From positions 1,841,272 through 1,905,271 of the forward strand of contig OY811984.1 in the NCBI GenBank assembly GCA_963681505.1: 64,000 nt of DNA. Reading direction: 5' to 3'. A program made the translations under genes and the position numbers. The notes beneath the pieces were generated by a model that saw only the letters and a program-made list of their open reading frames with translations, was not told the DNA's origin and searched no databases. Every line of letters starts with the position of its first letter. The first letter of the stretch is position 1. Of this stretch, positions 50,101-60,302 are shown piece by piece. This stretch comes from Eunapius fragilis. Its lineage: Eukaryota; Porifera; Demospongiae; Spongillida; Spongillidae.

Positions 50101-53100
50101 CTACATACGTACACAGCAGGCCCTCACTACATACATAGACAGCAGGCCCTCACTATACATACACAGCAGGCCCTCATTACATACATACACAGCAGGCCCT
50201 CACTACATACATACACAGCAGGCCCTCACTACATACATACACAGCAGGCACTCACTATACATACACAGCAGGCCCTCACTACATACATACACAGCAGGCC
50301 CTCACTATACATACACAGCAGGCCCTCACTACATACATACACAGCAGGCCCTCACTACATACATACACAGCAGGCCCTCATTACATACATATACAGCAGG
50401 CCCTCACTACATACATACACAGCAGGCACTCACTATACATACACAGCAGGCCCTCACTACATACATACACAGCAGGCCCTCACTACATACATACACAGCA
50501 GGCCCTCACTACATACATACACAGCAGGCCCTCACTACATACATACACAGCAGGCACTCACTATACATACACAGCAGGCCCTCATTACAGACATACACAG
50601 CAGGCCCTCACTACATACATACACAGCAGGCACTCACTACATACGCACACAGCAGGCCCTCACTACATACATACACAGCAGGCCCTCACTACATACATAC
50701 ACAGCAGGCACTCACTATACATACACAGCAGGCCCTCATTACAGACATACACAGCAGGCCCTCACTACATACATACACAGCAGGCACTCACTACATACGC
50801 ACACAGCAGGCCCTCACTATACATACACAGCAGGCCCTCACTACATACATACACAGCAGGCCCTCACTACATACATACAGTAGGAGACACGAAAAAGGTT
50901 ACGTTCCGTTTACATAAAACGATCGTTGCGCGGTGTTGACTACAGCCTGTTATACGAAGTACAAATTGCGTCTGTAAGGTGTGTTGATGGGTGTTGATTG
51001 CGTACACGCATTCCATCGTTTGCACTACCTGGCTGCACGCTACCGTTGCGTTTGTGCGCCGCGTTCATCGTGAGTCGCTTTAGCTGTCGCGATGCGTTCT
51101 GAAGTCTTCAGAAAAAGAAAGTAAGTGTCTCCAAATCGAACGGAAACCAATCTAGCAACGTTGTGATGGTGTATTTCCTCTTGCGCTTGATTCCAGAAGC
51201 TACGTAAGCGTAGATACGATGCGCACGATAGTACAGACGTAAACGTATTCATACACGATAATTGATACCGTACCTGCGCTCGATCGTGTTAACTCCGTGT
51301 ATACCAGCGTAGTTCGAAACTATACAATCGTACATATGGCGTGCTAACAATACGGAACGTAACCTTTTTCGTGTCCCATACTGTACACAGCAGGCACTCA
51401 CTACATACATACACAGCAGGCCCTCACTACATACATACACAGCAGGCCCTCACTACATACATACACAGCAGGCCCTCACTACATACGTACACAGCAGGCC
51501 CTCATTACATACATACACAGCAGGCCCTCACTACATACATACACAGCAGGCCCTCATTACATACATATACAGCAGGCCCTCACTACATACATACACAGCA
51601 GGCACTCACTATACATACACAGCAGGCCCTCACTACATACATACACAGCAGGCCCTCACTACATACATACACAGCAGGCCCTCACTATACATACACAGCA
51701 GGCTCTCACTATACATACACAGCAGGCCCTCACTACATACATACACAGCAGGCACTCACTATACATATACAGCAGGCCCTCACTACATACGTACACAGCA
51801 GGCACTCACTACATACATATACAGCAGGCCCTCACTATACATATACAGCAGGCCCTCACTATACATGTATACATACATGCATGCCATAAAACAGCCAATA
51901 GAATGAACACCTCCTACATGTAACCAACTCCTACAGAGAGTGGAGGACATTATAACGGGGAGAGCAATGACTTCTCCTAATTATGTGCCTATCCAATACT
52001 GAATTTCTAGGGTGTGTATGCAAGGCTATAGAAAGGGGGGAGGGGGGGGGGGGGGGGGTCAATGGGGCCAAACAATCCCCCTCTCATAATGAAGGTGACC
52101 CATGACCCGCTATGTATACATGTGCGTTCTAACATACCACTGACTGTTTGAATTGAGTACAATTCGTCTGCATTTAGAATAGGGTCTCTCTTTAGCCTCG
52201 GACCCAACTAACACAGCTGCAGATGGATTACATCAGCGGTGATTTAGTCCATCCAAGCTGCATACATTGGGTCTGGGGCCAAGACTAGGTCTGGGGCCAA
52301 GACTAGGTCTGGGGCCAAGACTAGGTCGCTCTAAGCAAACTCACTCGCACATATCTGGCTACGGTCCTGGTGTGGAGGTGTGTGTGGAGGTGTGTGTGGA
52401 TGCCGTGGGGGATGGTAGGGAGTGGGGAGGGAATGGTGGAGTGGTGTGGGGAGGGAGGGAGGGTATGGAGGTGGAGGTGCAGTACGTGTTTGACTCTATC
52501 CAGTTTGTAGTGGTCAGTACCCTCTCCATTCCCACACCTCACCACACTCTCCACACGCCCACGCCCATGCTTTTACCCCTAAAAACACCAAACTCACCAG
52601 TGGCTGGTGGGTACAGAAATCCATAAATCCTATGTCCATATTTCCCCTTCTCATTGCTCCATCCAGCAAGTTCATTGAATTCAATCCTCAGGGACCCAAT
52701 TGAAGTCCTGAACTACAAATCAAATAGAACATGATTTCAATGCAACACGCACACATGCACACACATGTACACACGTACACACATGTACACTGATGTTCAC
52801 CTTACATGCCAGTGTACACACAGTAATGGCACGTGGGAGACTGTAAAACCCAATAAAAGAGAAGGGGACAGGGGTGGGGGAGGGGGGAGGTGATGGGGGT
52901 GGGGGGAAGGGGGTGGGGAGGGTCATTCCACATCAAATTAGCTCATTTTTATTACTTCATACAAATTCTCCTTATAAATCTGTAGATTTTCACTTTCATT
53001 TAATAAGGGTGTGGCCAATACATCTCATTTAATAAGGGTGTGGCCAATACCCCGTGCTGAACTGCTGAATTCATGTATTCATCACAGATTTGGCTTAGTT

Positions 53101-56100
53101 TAACAAGGTGTGTTGGTCACACACTTAAATTTCCCAGAACCAGATTAGGCGGGACTTTTAAAAACACAAACTGTATGGAGCAACAGTTTTGGTTTCATTT
53201 GGAGGTAATTATGTACTGCATGAAATATGAACATTGTAAGAGATAATGGCAACTCATTAAATCAGTATAACCCAAGATTGAAATTAATTAACCACCTGAT
53301 TTCATTAATACACATTACTGCCATTAGGTAAATACTAACAATCCAATTATTGTAAGCGGTTAAGTAATTGTATCAAAACCCTCTTAAATCAACATATAGG
53401 TCCTCTATTATCAAAGTTATTCAAGATTAAGGTTAGAGATAATTGATTATAAAAGCACAAGATATGAATATGCAGGCAGTGAACAACATTGATTTTTAAG
53501 TTCCTTTAATGGTTGCTTGTAATTAATTTAATTAGTCCATTATGAAATGAAGTAGGAAACACCACATGTAATTATTTAATAGTGAGTTACTCAAAGTTCA
53601 TTAAAATTGCATTGGGCTTCTACATGTACATGTACCATAGTCTTTTCAAGTTTGACTTGTTGTTTTGAATATATGTCAATAGAATTTCATAATTTCTCAA
53701 ACTTAACAGTTTATAAATCACTCAATTAATTAAACATTGCTGTACACATTAAAGATAATTAGCTTTTTAAATGTGTAAACAAATTTGCCTGAACCCTCGA
53801 CTTTAGTAATACACGATTTTAATCTTCAACCTATCAAAAGTTATTTCACTTCAAACACCATTGGTTCATCCATGGACACCTGTACTAGCTTGTATGAGGT
53901 ACAAAAGTGGACTCATTTAATGTGGAATGTTCGCAGAGGGGGATGGAGGATAGTGATGGTGAGGGGATGGTGAGGGGAGGGGGATGGTGATGGTGAGGGG
54001 AGGGGGATGGTGAGGGGAGGGAGATGGTGAGGGGAGGGGGATGGTGAGGGGAGGGGGATGGTGAGGGGAGGGGGATGGATGGAAAGAGGATGGTATGGAG
54101 GATGGGGGGGGGAGGGAATGAGATGGGGATGATGAGATGGGAAACGGGTGGTGAGGGGGAGATGGTGAGGGGGAGAGGGTGAGGGGAAGATTGAGGGGGA
54201 GATGGTAAGGGGGAGAGGGTGAGGGGGAGATGGTGAGGGGGAGAGGGTGAGGGGGAGATGGTGAGGGTGAGAGGGTGAGGGGGAGATGGTGAGGGGGAGA
54301 TGGTGAGGGGATGGTGAGGGAGATGGTGAGGGGATGGTGAGGGAGGATGGGGATGGAAGGTGAGGGGAGGGAATGGGATGGGGACGAGAAAGGGATGGTG
54401 AGGGGAAGGGATGGTGGGGAGGGGATGGGAGGGGGAGGAGGATGGTGGAGGGGATGCAATATGACTCACTGTGGGGTTGTGGGGGAAGTCCCTCTTGATT
54501 CTCATGTCATCAACCATAAATCCAACCGTCCATTTCCACATGTCATAGTTCAAATGGCCTACTGTCTAAGAAGGATAAGATTTAAATGAAAATTGAATGA
54601 GAGCAACCCCTTAATCACAACATGAGTATGGAACATCCAATGTGCCCCACCCCATAGCATATTGGAACATCCAATGTGCCCCACCCCATAGCATCCAATG
54701 TGCCCCACCCCATAGCATATTGGAACATCCAATGTGCCCCACCCCATAGCATCCAATGTGCCCCATCCCATAGCATATTGGAACATCCAATGTGCCCACC
54801 CCATAGCATATTCGGAACATCCAATGTGCCCCATCCAGTGTCATTTTGGTAACTAAAGTGCGTCCACACACACGTCTGTCAGTGTAGTTGATGTGTCCAC
54901 TGTTCCAATATGCCCACCCCATAGCATATTCGGAACATCCAATGTGCCCCACCCAGTGTCATTTTGGTAACTAAAGTGCGTCCACACACACGTCTGTCAG
55001 TGTAGTTGATGTGTCCACAGAGGGTAGGTATCTCCCCATAAATCAGTGGACTCACAAATATCCAAGGTGGTCCTCACACAACAAACCATAACCCATTGCA
55101 AACAGAACTGGTGTCTAATGCAGCACCAGGTGTCAGAACTGGTGTCTAATGCAGCACCAGGTGTCAGAACTGGTGTCTAATGCAGCACCAGGTGTCAGAA
55201 CTGGTGTCTAATGCAGCACCAGGTGTCAGAACTGGTGTCTAATGCAGCACCAGGTGTCAGAACTGGTGGCAACTATTAAACTCAAAGACAATAACCTGCT
55301 CAAAAGTTGGGATGTAAAATGTCTCATACCAAACTGGTACCCCACTGACTAAATTGTGCAATGAACTTTAATTTGCAACACACTTTATTGCCTTTTCCAA
55401 CACAACTAGACTGGACTGGCAGTGTACAAAGTAAAGATCAGCCAACTACAGTGGATTGCACCTTAAGTGCGCCACTGGTTAACCGATTAACGTCGGAATA
55501 TTTTTAACATATAGAGTTGTCCACAGACAGCTAAATGAGGCAGCAGAGGAATCTTAGGTAGCTGGATGGGGTTTCAACAACATAATCTGAAGCCGTGAAC
55601 ATGTGTAACTTCAAATGGTATAATTTTTCAAGGGGTCTGGATGAATTCATTGGTAATGGTAAACCCATCTTTGATGCAGATATGCGTATCTTGGTGATAA
55701 TCGGCTGCCATGTGATGACCATTAATTACCCTACACCTCATGAAACCCAACAAACTATTGAGCCGAGGGAGGTGTACACAGCTCATCGTGTAACACATCT
55801 GGCGCACGAGGATTGCCAGCTATTGGCACAGGGGATTCACAGATACACATGACCCTACAATATACAAACAACTTAACTTGATTTAAGTGGCCCATGAATG
55901 CATGCTCCACTACAACATTAAAATGTTACTTGTCATGCAGCAAATAGCACAGGTGTACAAGAAAATACAGGGGTACACAGAAAAGCGGAAGGGTGGACAA
56001 GAATATACAGACTAGTGCACAGGGGTGCACATGCCAACACATGAAACAAAAACACGTAACACTGGGAGAAGAAATAAGGCCTTATTGGGGAGGGAGGGTA

Positions 56101-57418
56101 CATGCACATAGTAACGTGACCTTACATGATTGTACTGGAATGGCGTCTGAGAGACATTTCTCATGATGCTCCTCTTTGCCAAGTTGACATATTTGGACTC
56201 TTTCCCCAAATATAAATCAGGCTGGAAAAGAATACCTAAACCAATTGAAAAGAAAAGTACATAAATGTGAAAAACAATTGTACACAGGTCTGATTGTTAC
56301 ACAAGCGTGTAAGCGTGTACCGTCTGTGCTCCAGTAAATGAACACAAGCATGCAAACATGGCCCCTCTATGCTACAGCAATTGAACGCAAGCATGTAAAC
56401 GTGTACCCCTCTATGCTACAAGCATGCAAACGTCTACCCCTGTATGCTACAAGCATGCAAACGTGTACCCTCTATGCTACAAGCATGCAAACGTTTACCC
56501 CTCTATGCTACAAGCATGTAAACGTGTACCCCTCTATGCTACAAGCATGTAAACGTGTACCCCTCTATGCTACAAGCATGCAAACGTTTACCCCTCTATG
56601 CTACAAGCATGTCAACGTGTACCCCTCTATGCTACAAGCATGTAAACGTGTACCCCTCTATGCTACAAGCATGTAAACGTGTACCCCTCTATGCTACAAG
56701 CATGTAAACGTGTACCCCTCTATGCTACAAGCATGTCAACGTGTACCCCTCTATGCTACAAGCATGTCAACGTGTACCCCTCTATGCTACAAGCAAGTAT
56801 TACATGAAAAGAGAGGTAAATGCAAACAACAGCTGAACAGAAGCAAGTACAGGCAGCGAGGTGGGCGGAGGCACGGGATAAACAGGAGGGGTGTTGAACG
56901 ACCGGACATATTATCACCACAAAACCACATCATCGCGTTGCGCTCGAGCAGAACCAAACATGCATGGGGGAGGAGGGTGGGGGGAGAAGCCCAGCGTACT
57001 TCAAATGGGATACAGTTGTAGTGATCGCCATGTGCGATAACGGCAGCAATGTTCGCCCCCCGCCACGCCCCCACCTGTTTATACTAAAGAGCGCAGTTAC
57101 CTGCGTAGAACGCGTGTTAACAGAGGAGTCTATTTAACCTCTTCAGTCATTATAAAGTGCGGGTGGTGACTCCCTGGCGAAATTACATTAACGTACCCTG
57201 TGTTGTATGTGTGTGTCCTCCTAAGCCCTTGCATTACATAAGCGGGGTGTATGCATAGCATGATAGGGCCTACGAACACCCGTCGCAATCCAGAAACAGG
57301 GACCAGAAGACCATGGCCGTTATCACCACACACACACCGTACACTTACCTAGATACATAATCGTAAACAGAGCACTAATAGCAAGCAGTGAGAAAAAAGC
57401 CGATCGTTTCGTGTTCAT
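38169..57418 (-). CDS. B4GALNT3/4-like: B4GALNT3/4-like beta-1,4-GalNAc transferase, gene 3 (23 exons)
   Basis: Third paralogue, same direction as gene 2. Exons in coding order: 57418-57349, 56235-56126, 54565-54470, 52712-52598, 48737-48610, 47292-47252, 47185-47110, 46659-46593, 46461-46382, 45372-45330, 45246-45158, 44377-44288, 44006-43951, 43195-43120, 43068-43047, 42957-42841, 41652-41603, 41346-41243, 41190-41118, 41048-40974, 40671-40593, 40385-40259, 38265-38169. They sum to 1881 nt in one frame (626 aa). The signal anchor is at residues 6-23. The PA14-like domain (GHRIYGFLYPPATG, YSFELWLSADADP, LLSGSYW, LLDGSPYYFEFFEKAF) is the clearest of the three and spans about 93-215. The catalytic domain has SRAAGLQAG, TIDMHL (D511-x-H513), GMYKSDW, WGGEDWD (from about W585, with one extra Thr before it) and HTRAGMW. 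Intron phases equal those of genes 1 and 2, but most introns are inflated by private minisatellites, making this the longest gene. Confidence 0.85.
38800..39966. repeat. 18-bp satellite, about 65 copies, intron 22 of gene 3
   Basis: Unbroken array of GCAAGGCTTAGTCATGCA. Only two positions vary, giving the unit types ATGCA, ATGTA, GTGCA and GTGTA. With period 18 and no stop in either of two frames, it produces 404- and 405-codon open frames on the two strands (LSHAAR and MTKPCC repeats), neither supported as a gene. The first half is mostly one variant; the second half is mixed. Confidence 0.97.
41755..41776. repeat. Poly-G tract
   Basis: G homopolymer in intron 16 of gene 3. A similar G run is at about 40922-40942 in intron 20. 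Lengths are uncertain in any assembly. Confidence 0.7.
42108..42430. repeat. 20-bp minisatellite split by a MITE
   Basis: About eight copies of a unit with core GCTTAGCCACCAATGTATGT. Half lie before and half after the foldback element at 42194-42353, so the element inserted into a pre-existing array. Confidence 0.9.
42194..42353. mobile_element. TTAA-flanked foldback MITE (160 bp)
   Basis: Terminal inverted repeats of about 55-60 bp begin GGCCGACATACACGGGTCGA on the left and are mirrored at the right end, enclosing a loop of about 45 bp. TTAA lies directly outside each end (42190-42193 and 42354-42357), the target duplication used by piggyBac-type transposases. No coding sequence. It probably depends on a piggyBac-like enzyme elsewhere; that is inference from TTAA alone. 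Confidence 0.88.
42561..42832. mobile_element. Foldback element beside exon 16 of gene 3
   Basis: Inverted arms share GGGACCAGACC at the ends and GGTCTGGTTGCGTCCCATAG with AAGGTTTTGTGCCAGG inside, plus weaker inner pairing around GCAGTACCGC/GCGGTAC. The outer right end lies only 8 bp inside the intron from the exon 16 splice donor (42841/42840). Non-coding. Confidence 0.8.
43368..43725. repeat. 42-bp minisatellite, intron 13 of gene 3
   Basis: About eight copies of a unit containing GGGAATATTGGGTCCTGGAA and TAGATTAGGGGGGCATTGG. Single-base variants accumulate toward the right end. Confidence 0.92.
44391..45115. repeat. 12/15-bp two-unit array filling intron 11 of gene 3
   Basis: Mixture of GGAAGGTGTAAG (12 bp) and GGAGGAAGGTGTAAG (15 bp) units in longer repeating order. 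A block near 44640-44770 recurs near 44935-45060, including the same AATGTGTAAG variant. It occupies 725 of the 780 bp of the intron. On the sense strand it is pyrimidine-rich and reaches to about 13 bp from the acceptor. Confidence 0.95.
45483..46340. repeat. 41-bp minisatellite filling intron 9 of gene 3
   Basis: About 20 copies of a unit starting CATGTACAGAACATAGAAGC and continuing AGTGGTAATACTAGTAGTAC. There is a set of ACCAC/AACAC/AATAC variants and a few internally deleted units. Confidence 0.95.
46775..47092. repeat. CACCAAGGCACACA array, intron 7 of gene 3
   Basis: About 14 copies of CACCAAGGCACACACATCAC with deletion variants (ATGATC, ATCACATCAC) forming larger blocks. It extends to about 18 bp from the exon 7 donor. 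Confidence 0.93.
47375..48588. repeat. 21-22-bp minisatellite filling intron 5 of gene 3
   Basis: About 55 copies of CACTCCACCATCCCCTCCAT alternating with CACTCCACTGTCCCCTCCAT. A long segment (about 47430-47900) is repeated almost word for word at about 47990-48400, so the array grew partly by block duplication. A 418-codon plus-strand frame across it is an artefact. Confidence 0.95.
48738..49719. other. First part of intron 4 of gene 3
   Basis: Unique AT-rich sequence. A 76-codon frame at 49026-49256 on the plus strand is unrecognised. Nothing else seen before the minisatellite. Confidence 0.4.
49720..50880. repeat. 26-27-bp minisatellite, left part
   Basis: About 45 units of CAGCAGGCCCTCACTACATA with a following CATACA, plus short variants missing ACATA and GCACTC variants. 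It continues at 51382-51865 after an inserted transposon. It occupies intron 4 of gene 3. Confidence 0.95.
50881..51380. mobile_element. Non-autonomous DNA transposon inside the minisatellite
   Basis: About 500 bp of unrelated sequence interrupts the array. The ends are inverted repeats of about 27 bp: left GGAGACACGAAAAAGGTTAC then GTTCCGT, right ACGGAACGTAACCTTTTTCG then TGTCCC. A TA dinucleotide lies just outside each end, but the target duplication is not certain. Its base composition (many CG dinucleotides) differs from the surrounding repeat. No transposase is encoded. Confidence 0.88.
51382..51865. repeat. 26-27-bp minisatellite, right part
   Basis: Same units as 49720-50880, resuming after the inserted element with about 18 copies and several 'TATACAGCAGG' variants. 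Confidence 0.95.
51866..52597. other. End of intron 4 region of gene 3
   Basis: Holds a poly-G run (about 52037-52057) and three copies of GGTCTGGGGCCAAGACTA at about 52268-52324. Short GGTGTGTGTGGA repeats precede the exon 4 donor side. No gene seen. Confidence 0.6.
52713..53935. other. Intron 3 of gene 3, unique part
   Basis: AT-rich unique sequence with one duplicated 38-bp segment (ATTTAATAAGGGTGTGGCCA at about 52998 and 53026). G-rich runs lie near 52870-52920. No gene seen. Confidence 0.45.
53940..54445. repeat. GATGGTGAGGGG array, intron 3 of gene 3
   Basis: Irregular repeats of GGGGGATGGTGAGGGGAG and GGGGGAGATGGTGAG type units. Purine-rich on the plus strand, hence pyrimidine-rich on the sense strand; it starts about 25 bp from the exon 3 donor. 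Confidence 0.9.
54615..55022. repeat. Composite repeat with a 120-bp block duplication, intron 2 of gene 3
   Basis: Copies of GGAACATCCAATGTGCCCCA and CCCATAGCATATT. A larger block (CAGTGTCATTTTGGTAACTA through GTTGATGTGTCCAC) occurs twice, at about 54835-54900 and 54953-55018. Confidence 0.9.
55107..55267. repeat. 31-bp minisatellite, 5 copies, intron 2 of gene 3
   Basis: Five almost identical copies of a unit with CAGAACTGGTGTCTAATGCA and GCACCAGGTGT. Confidence 0.95.
55268..56125. other. Rest of intron 2 of gene 3
   Basis: Mostly unique. An 85-codon plus-strand frame at 55595-55852 is unrecognised. No additional exon is required by phase. Confidence 0.4.
56345..56795. repeat. 31-bp minisatellite, about 14 copies, intron 1 of gene 3
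   Basis: The unit contains CATGTAAACGTGTACCCCTC and TATGCTACAAG. Variants CATGCAAACG, CATGTCAACG and GTTTACC are interspersed. Confidence 0.95.
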
Positions 57419-57565
57419 TTGCCCTGCCGAGAAGCATTAACCCTCACAACAATTCTCGTGCCCAGGACCACGCCCACATTAACGTTATTGACCTTTGTTG
57501 GGCGTGGCCCGACGCACGTACACGTTCTCGGCCCCAGACCTTAAACTTCCCGCGCTGTGACATAG

Positions 57566-57862
57566 TCTGGGGACCCGACTGATGGCTGTACTATGTGATG
57601 AGCAGTATCCCAGGACGTACAACAGAGGCGGAGCACAAAGTAACAACCACAGGGGCAAGGCCAGTCAGACTACCACCGTACCGGTTACCTCATGCGTATC
57701 GAGACCTGGTAGAAAAGGAGATAAAGGAGATGCTTGATGCTGGGGTCATGGAACCTTCATCAAGTGAGTGGGTTACTCCTATAGTACTGGTGGACAAGAA
57801 GGATGGTACACTTAGATTGTGCGTTGACTATCGTCGTTGATACAGTCGGGTCCCCATACTAG
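57566..57862 (+). mobile_element. Ty3/Gypsy RT fossil between short inverted repeats
   Basis: An 81-codon stretch (57595-57840) matches the start of a Ty3/Gypsy reverse transcriptase: RLPPYRLPHAYRDLVEKEI, a GVMEPSSSEWVTPIVLVDKK block and LRLCVDYRR. Only this N-terminal RT piece is present; the rest of pol, gag, integrase and LTRs are absent, so it is a broken fossil. It is bracketed by an inverted repeat (CAGTCGGGTCCCCA on the right, its complement on the left), suggesting capture inside a small foldback element. The preserved reading suggests a moderately recent insertion. Confidence 0.8.
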
Positions 57863-58201
57863 CTGTGACGTTCAGGGCCTCGGGCCGAGACTAGCACCAA
57901 ATTGAAATCCTCGCTTTTATGTATACATGTACACGTTTATTGTTTTGCATAGGCGGTTCTAAATATAAACACGGCCATGACATTTGAACAGTATTCAACT
58001 CGCAAAGGTACATATCATGACCAGAGATGATCTCCTCCCAAGTGTTGAAATAGTTTTCATTTGAAATGTGAAAAGTGATCAGAGAAGATCACGAATATAT
58101 TTGCCATCCGAATTCTCAAGCTGTGCAAATCTTATGTACCTTCCCGTAATCCGCCTGCAGCTGCATGCACTGGGTCTGGGTACGAAACATGTTTGCGGTG
58201 G

Positions 58202-58216
58202 CGTATGAATGGGGGG
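58202..58216. repeat. Poly-G tract
   Basis: Short G homopolymer upstream of the EXPERA gene. Confidence 0.6.
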
Positions 58217-58382
58217 GGGGGAGGTGGGCAGCAACACTTCCCTTTTTGATACAGGAGCGCGCTTACGCAACATTGTATAGAGGAGTTGCGTTGATCTTGT
58301 ATGTACTATACAATTACATGTAGAACGTACATTCATTCACGTGATCACGCTACTTATATTATTATTTTTAATAATTAATATC

Positions 58383-60302
58383 ATGTCGAAACACCGGTAA
58401 GAGGCTAAAGCACACATCGCACCATTGTTCTAATGACACTTCTCTCTCAGGACCTTCACACTCGCTTGGCTAGTCATCTCCACGATAGTTTGCACGTGGG
58501 ATGCCTTGTTCGTCATACTGCGACCCCGTACGCAACCAGGTGGAGATCTGTACTTCATTTGGAAACCATGTACGTTTCACCGCGCAATGCACTCGGCAGT
58601 AAGAGAGAAGTGCCTGCATGCTGCATTTGATTTAGCATTGGATGTTCTAGTACCCGGTCCTGAAGGTTGGGTGGGTTTAAATTGACACTTGGGTTGGCGC
58701 GGTGTGGATTACCATGAGTTCACATAGTATCGTATTAGCTAGAACTATGGATGCACATAATGATGACTCAGGGATTTTCCCCTCCAGATGCTATTTATGC
58801 CCAGGTGGACAAACGTTATGGAGATATGAAAGATCCTTTTGTTCTTGCGCAGTCATGGTTAGTTAGTTACCGATATTCCCCCCCCCCCCCTCCCCCCCTC
58901 CCCCAACCCAGCAGCCCTCAGCGCTTTACATGTATGGTACATTAGCATCTCCCCTCTATCTCTCTCCCCCCCTCCCCTCCCCCCCTTCCTTCCTCTCTCT
59001 CTCTCACAGGCAGAACTTGTTTGAGTGTCTCCTGAATGTATTAGCTGTTGTACTTGTAAGTACCCCTTTTCAATGTACTCTTTTACAACTCCCACTTTAC
59101 CTCCCTCTCTCTCTCTCTCACACATACCTTGTACGACTCTTTTTACAATCCTTCCCTCTCCCCTTACTTCTGTTCTCTTCACCCTTTCCCTCCCTCCTTC
59201 TCTCCTCTGACCCTCACCTCCCTTACTTTCCCTCTCACCCTCACCCTCCCATCTTCACTTCCTTTCCCCTCTCACCCTCACCCTCTCACCTTGACTTCCT
59301 TTCCCTCACCCTCCCACCTTCACTTCCTTTCCCTCTCACCTTCACTTCCTTTCCCTCACCCTCCCACCTTCACTTCCTTCCCCTCACCCTCCCACCTTTA
59401 CTTCCTTTCCCTCACCCTCCCACCTTCACTTCCTTTCCCTCTCACCCTCCCACCTTCACTTCCTTTCCCTCTCACCTTCACTTCCTTTCCCTCACCCTCC
59501 CACCTTCACTTCCTTCCCCTCACCCTCCCACCTTCACTTCCTTTCCCTCTCACCTTCACTTCCTTTCCCTCACCCTCCCACCTTCACTTCCTTCCCCTCT
59601 CACCTTCACTTCCTTTCCCTCACCCTCCCACCTTCACTTCCTTCCCCTCACCCTCCCACCTTCACTTCCTTTCCCTCACCCTCCCACCTTCACTTCCTTT
59701 CCCTCTCACCCTCCCACCTTCACTTCCTTTCCCTCACCCTCCCACCTTCACTTCCTTCCCCTCACCCTCCCACCTTTACTTCCTTTCCCTCACCCTCCCA
59801 CCTTCACTTCCTTCCCCTCACCCTCTCACCTTCACTTCCTTTCCCTCACCCTCTCACCTTCACTTCCTTTCCCTCACCCTCACCTTCACTTCCTTTCCCT
59901 CACCCTCCCACCTTCACTTCCTTTCCCTCACCCTCCCACCTTCACTTCCTTTCCCTCACCCTCCCACCTTCACTTCCTTCCCTCTCACCCTCCCACCTTC
60001 ACTTCCTTTCCCTCCCACCCTCACCCTCCTGCTCTTCCACGACACAGCTCTTGAAGAAGAAAAAAACTGGTCTTCTTATTGGCTTCCTGGTGTGTGCCTT
60101 CACAACATGGAAGACAGTGACCTACATGCTCCTGTACACTGACCTGTGTGGGGGCAGTGAGCAGATGGTTCACACTACCTGGGAGGAGTACATATTCCTC
60201 TTTGTCATCCCTAGTGGTATCTGGCTGGTCATGTCACCTTTAGCAGGCGCAGCACTAGGGAAGGACATTCTGCACATGATGGGCAAAAGTAAATTGGAGT
60301 AG
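58383..60302 (+). CDS. EXPERA/EBP-like multi-pass membrane protein (5 exons)
   Basis: Complete small gene: exons 58383-58396, 58451-58569, 58788-58857, 59010-59055 and 60048-60302 sum to 504 nt (167 aa) with consistent phases. The first exon codes only MSKHR. Four hydrophobic segments fit four membrane helices: TFTLAWLVISTIVCTWDALF, NLFECLLNVLAVVL, TGLLIGFLVCAFTTWKTVTY and EYIFLFVIPSGIWLVMSPLA. The family pattern is WD...RP..(Q)PGGDLYFIWKPYAIYAQVD, RYGDMKDPFVLAQSWQN, WKT(V)TY and IPSGIWLVMSP, close to the emopamil-binding-protein-like proteins of the EXPERA superfamily found in fungi and other eukaryotes. Relatives act in sterol isomerisation or ligand binding in the ER; the activity of this one cannot be stated from sequence. 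Intron 4 (59056-60047) is swollen by a pyrimidine array. Confidence 0.75.
59100..60030. repeat. Pyrimidine minisatellite in intron 4 of the EXPERA gene
   Basis: About 30 units of CACCCTCCCACCTTCACTTC with CTTTCCCT, mixed with shorter CTCACCTTCACTTCC units. It ends just before the GACACAG acceptor at 60047. Long plus-strand frames here (374 and 337 codons) are artefacts. Confidence 0.95.

Larger units (their letters stand above)
57419..58382. promoter_or_regulatory. Divergent intergenic region between gene 3 and the EXPERA gene
   Basis: The 964 bp between the two start codons on opposite strands must contain both promoters unless there are further 5' exons. It also contains the Gypsy fossil and its flanking inverted repeats. 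No clear TATA box; AT-rich DNA (ATTATTATTTTTAATAATTA) lies just before the EXPERA start. Confidence 0.45.

Noticed and set aside
58930-60142. 374- and 337-codon ORFs
   Set aside because: They run across the pyrimidine array in intron 4 of the EXPERA gene. Only 60048-60302 is a real exon, in a different frame.
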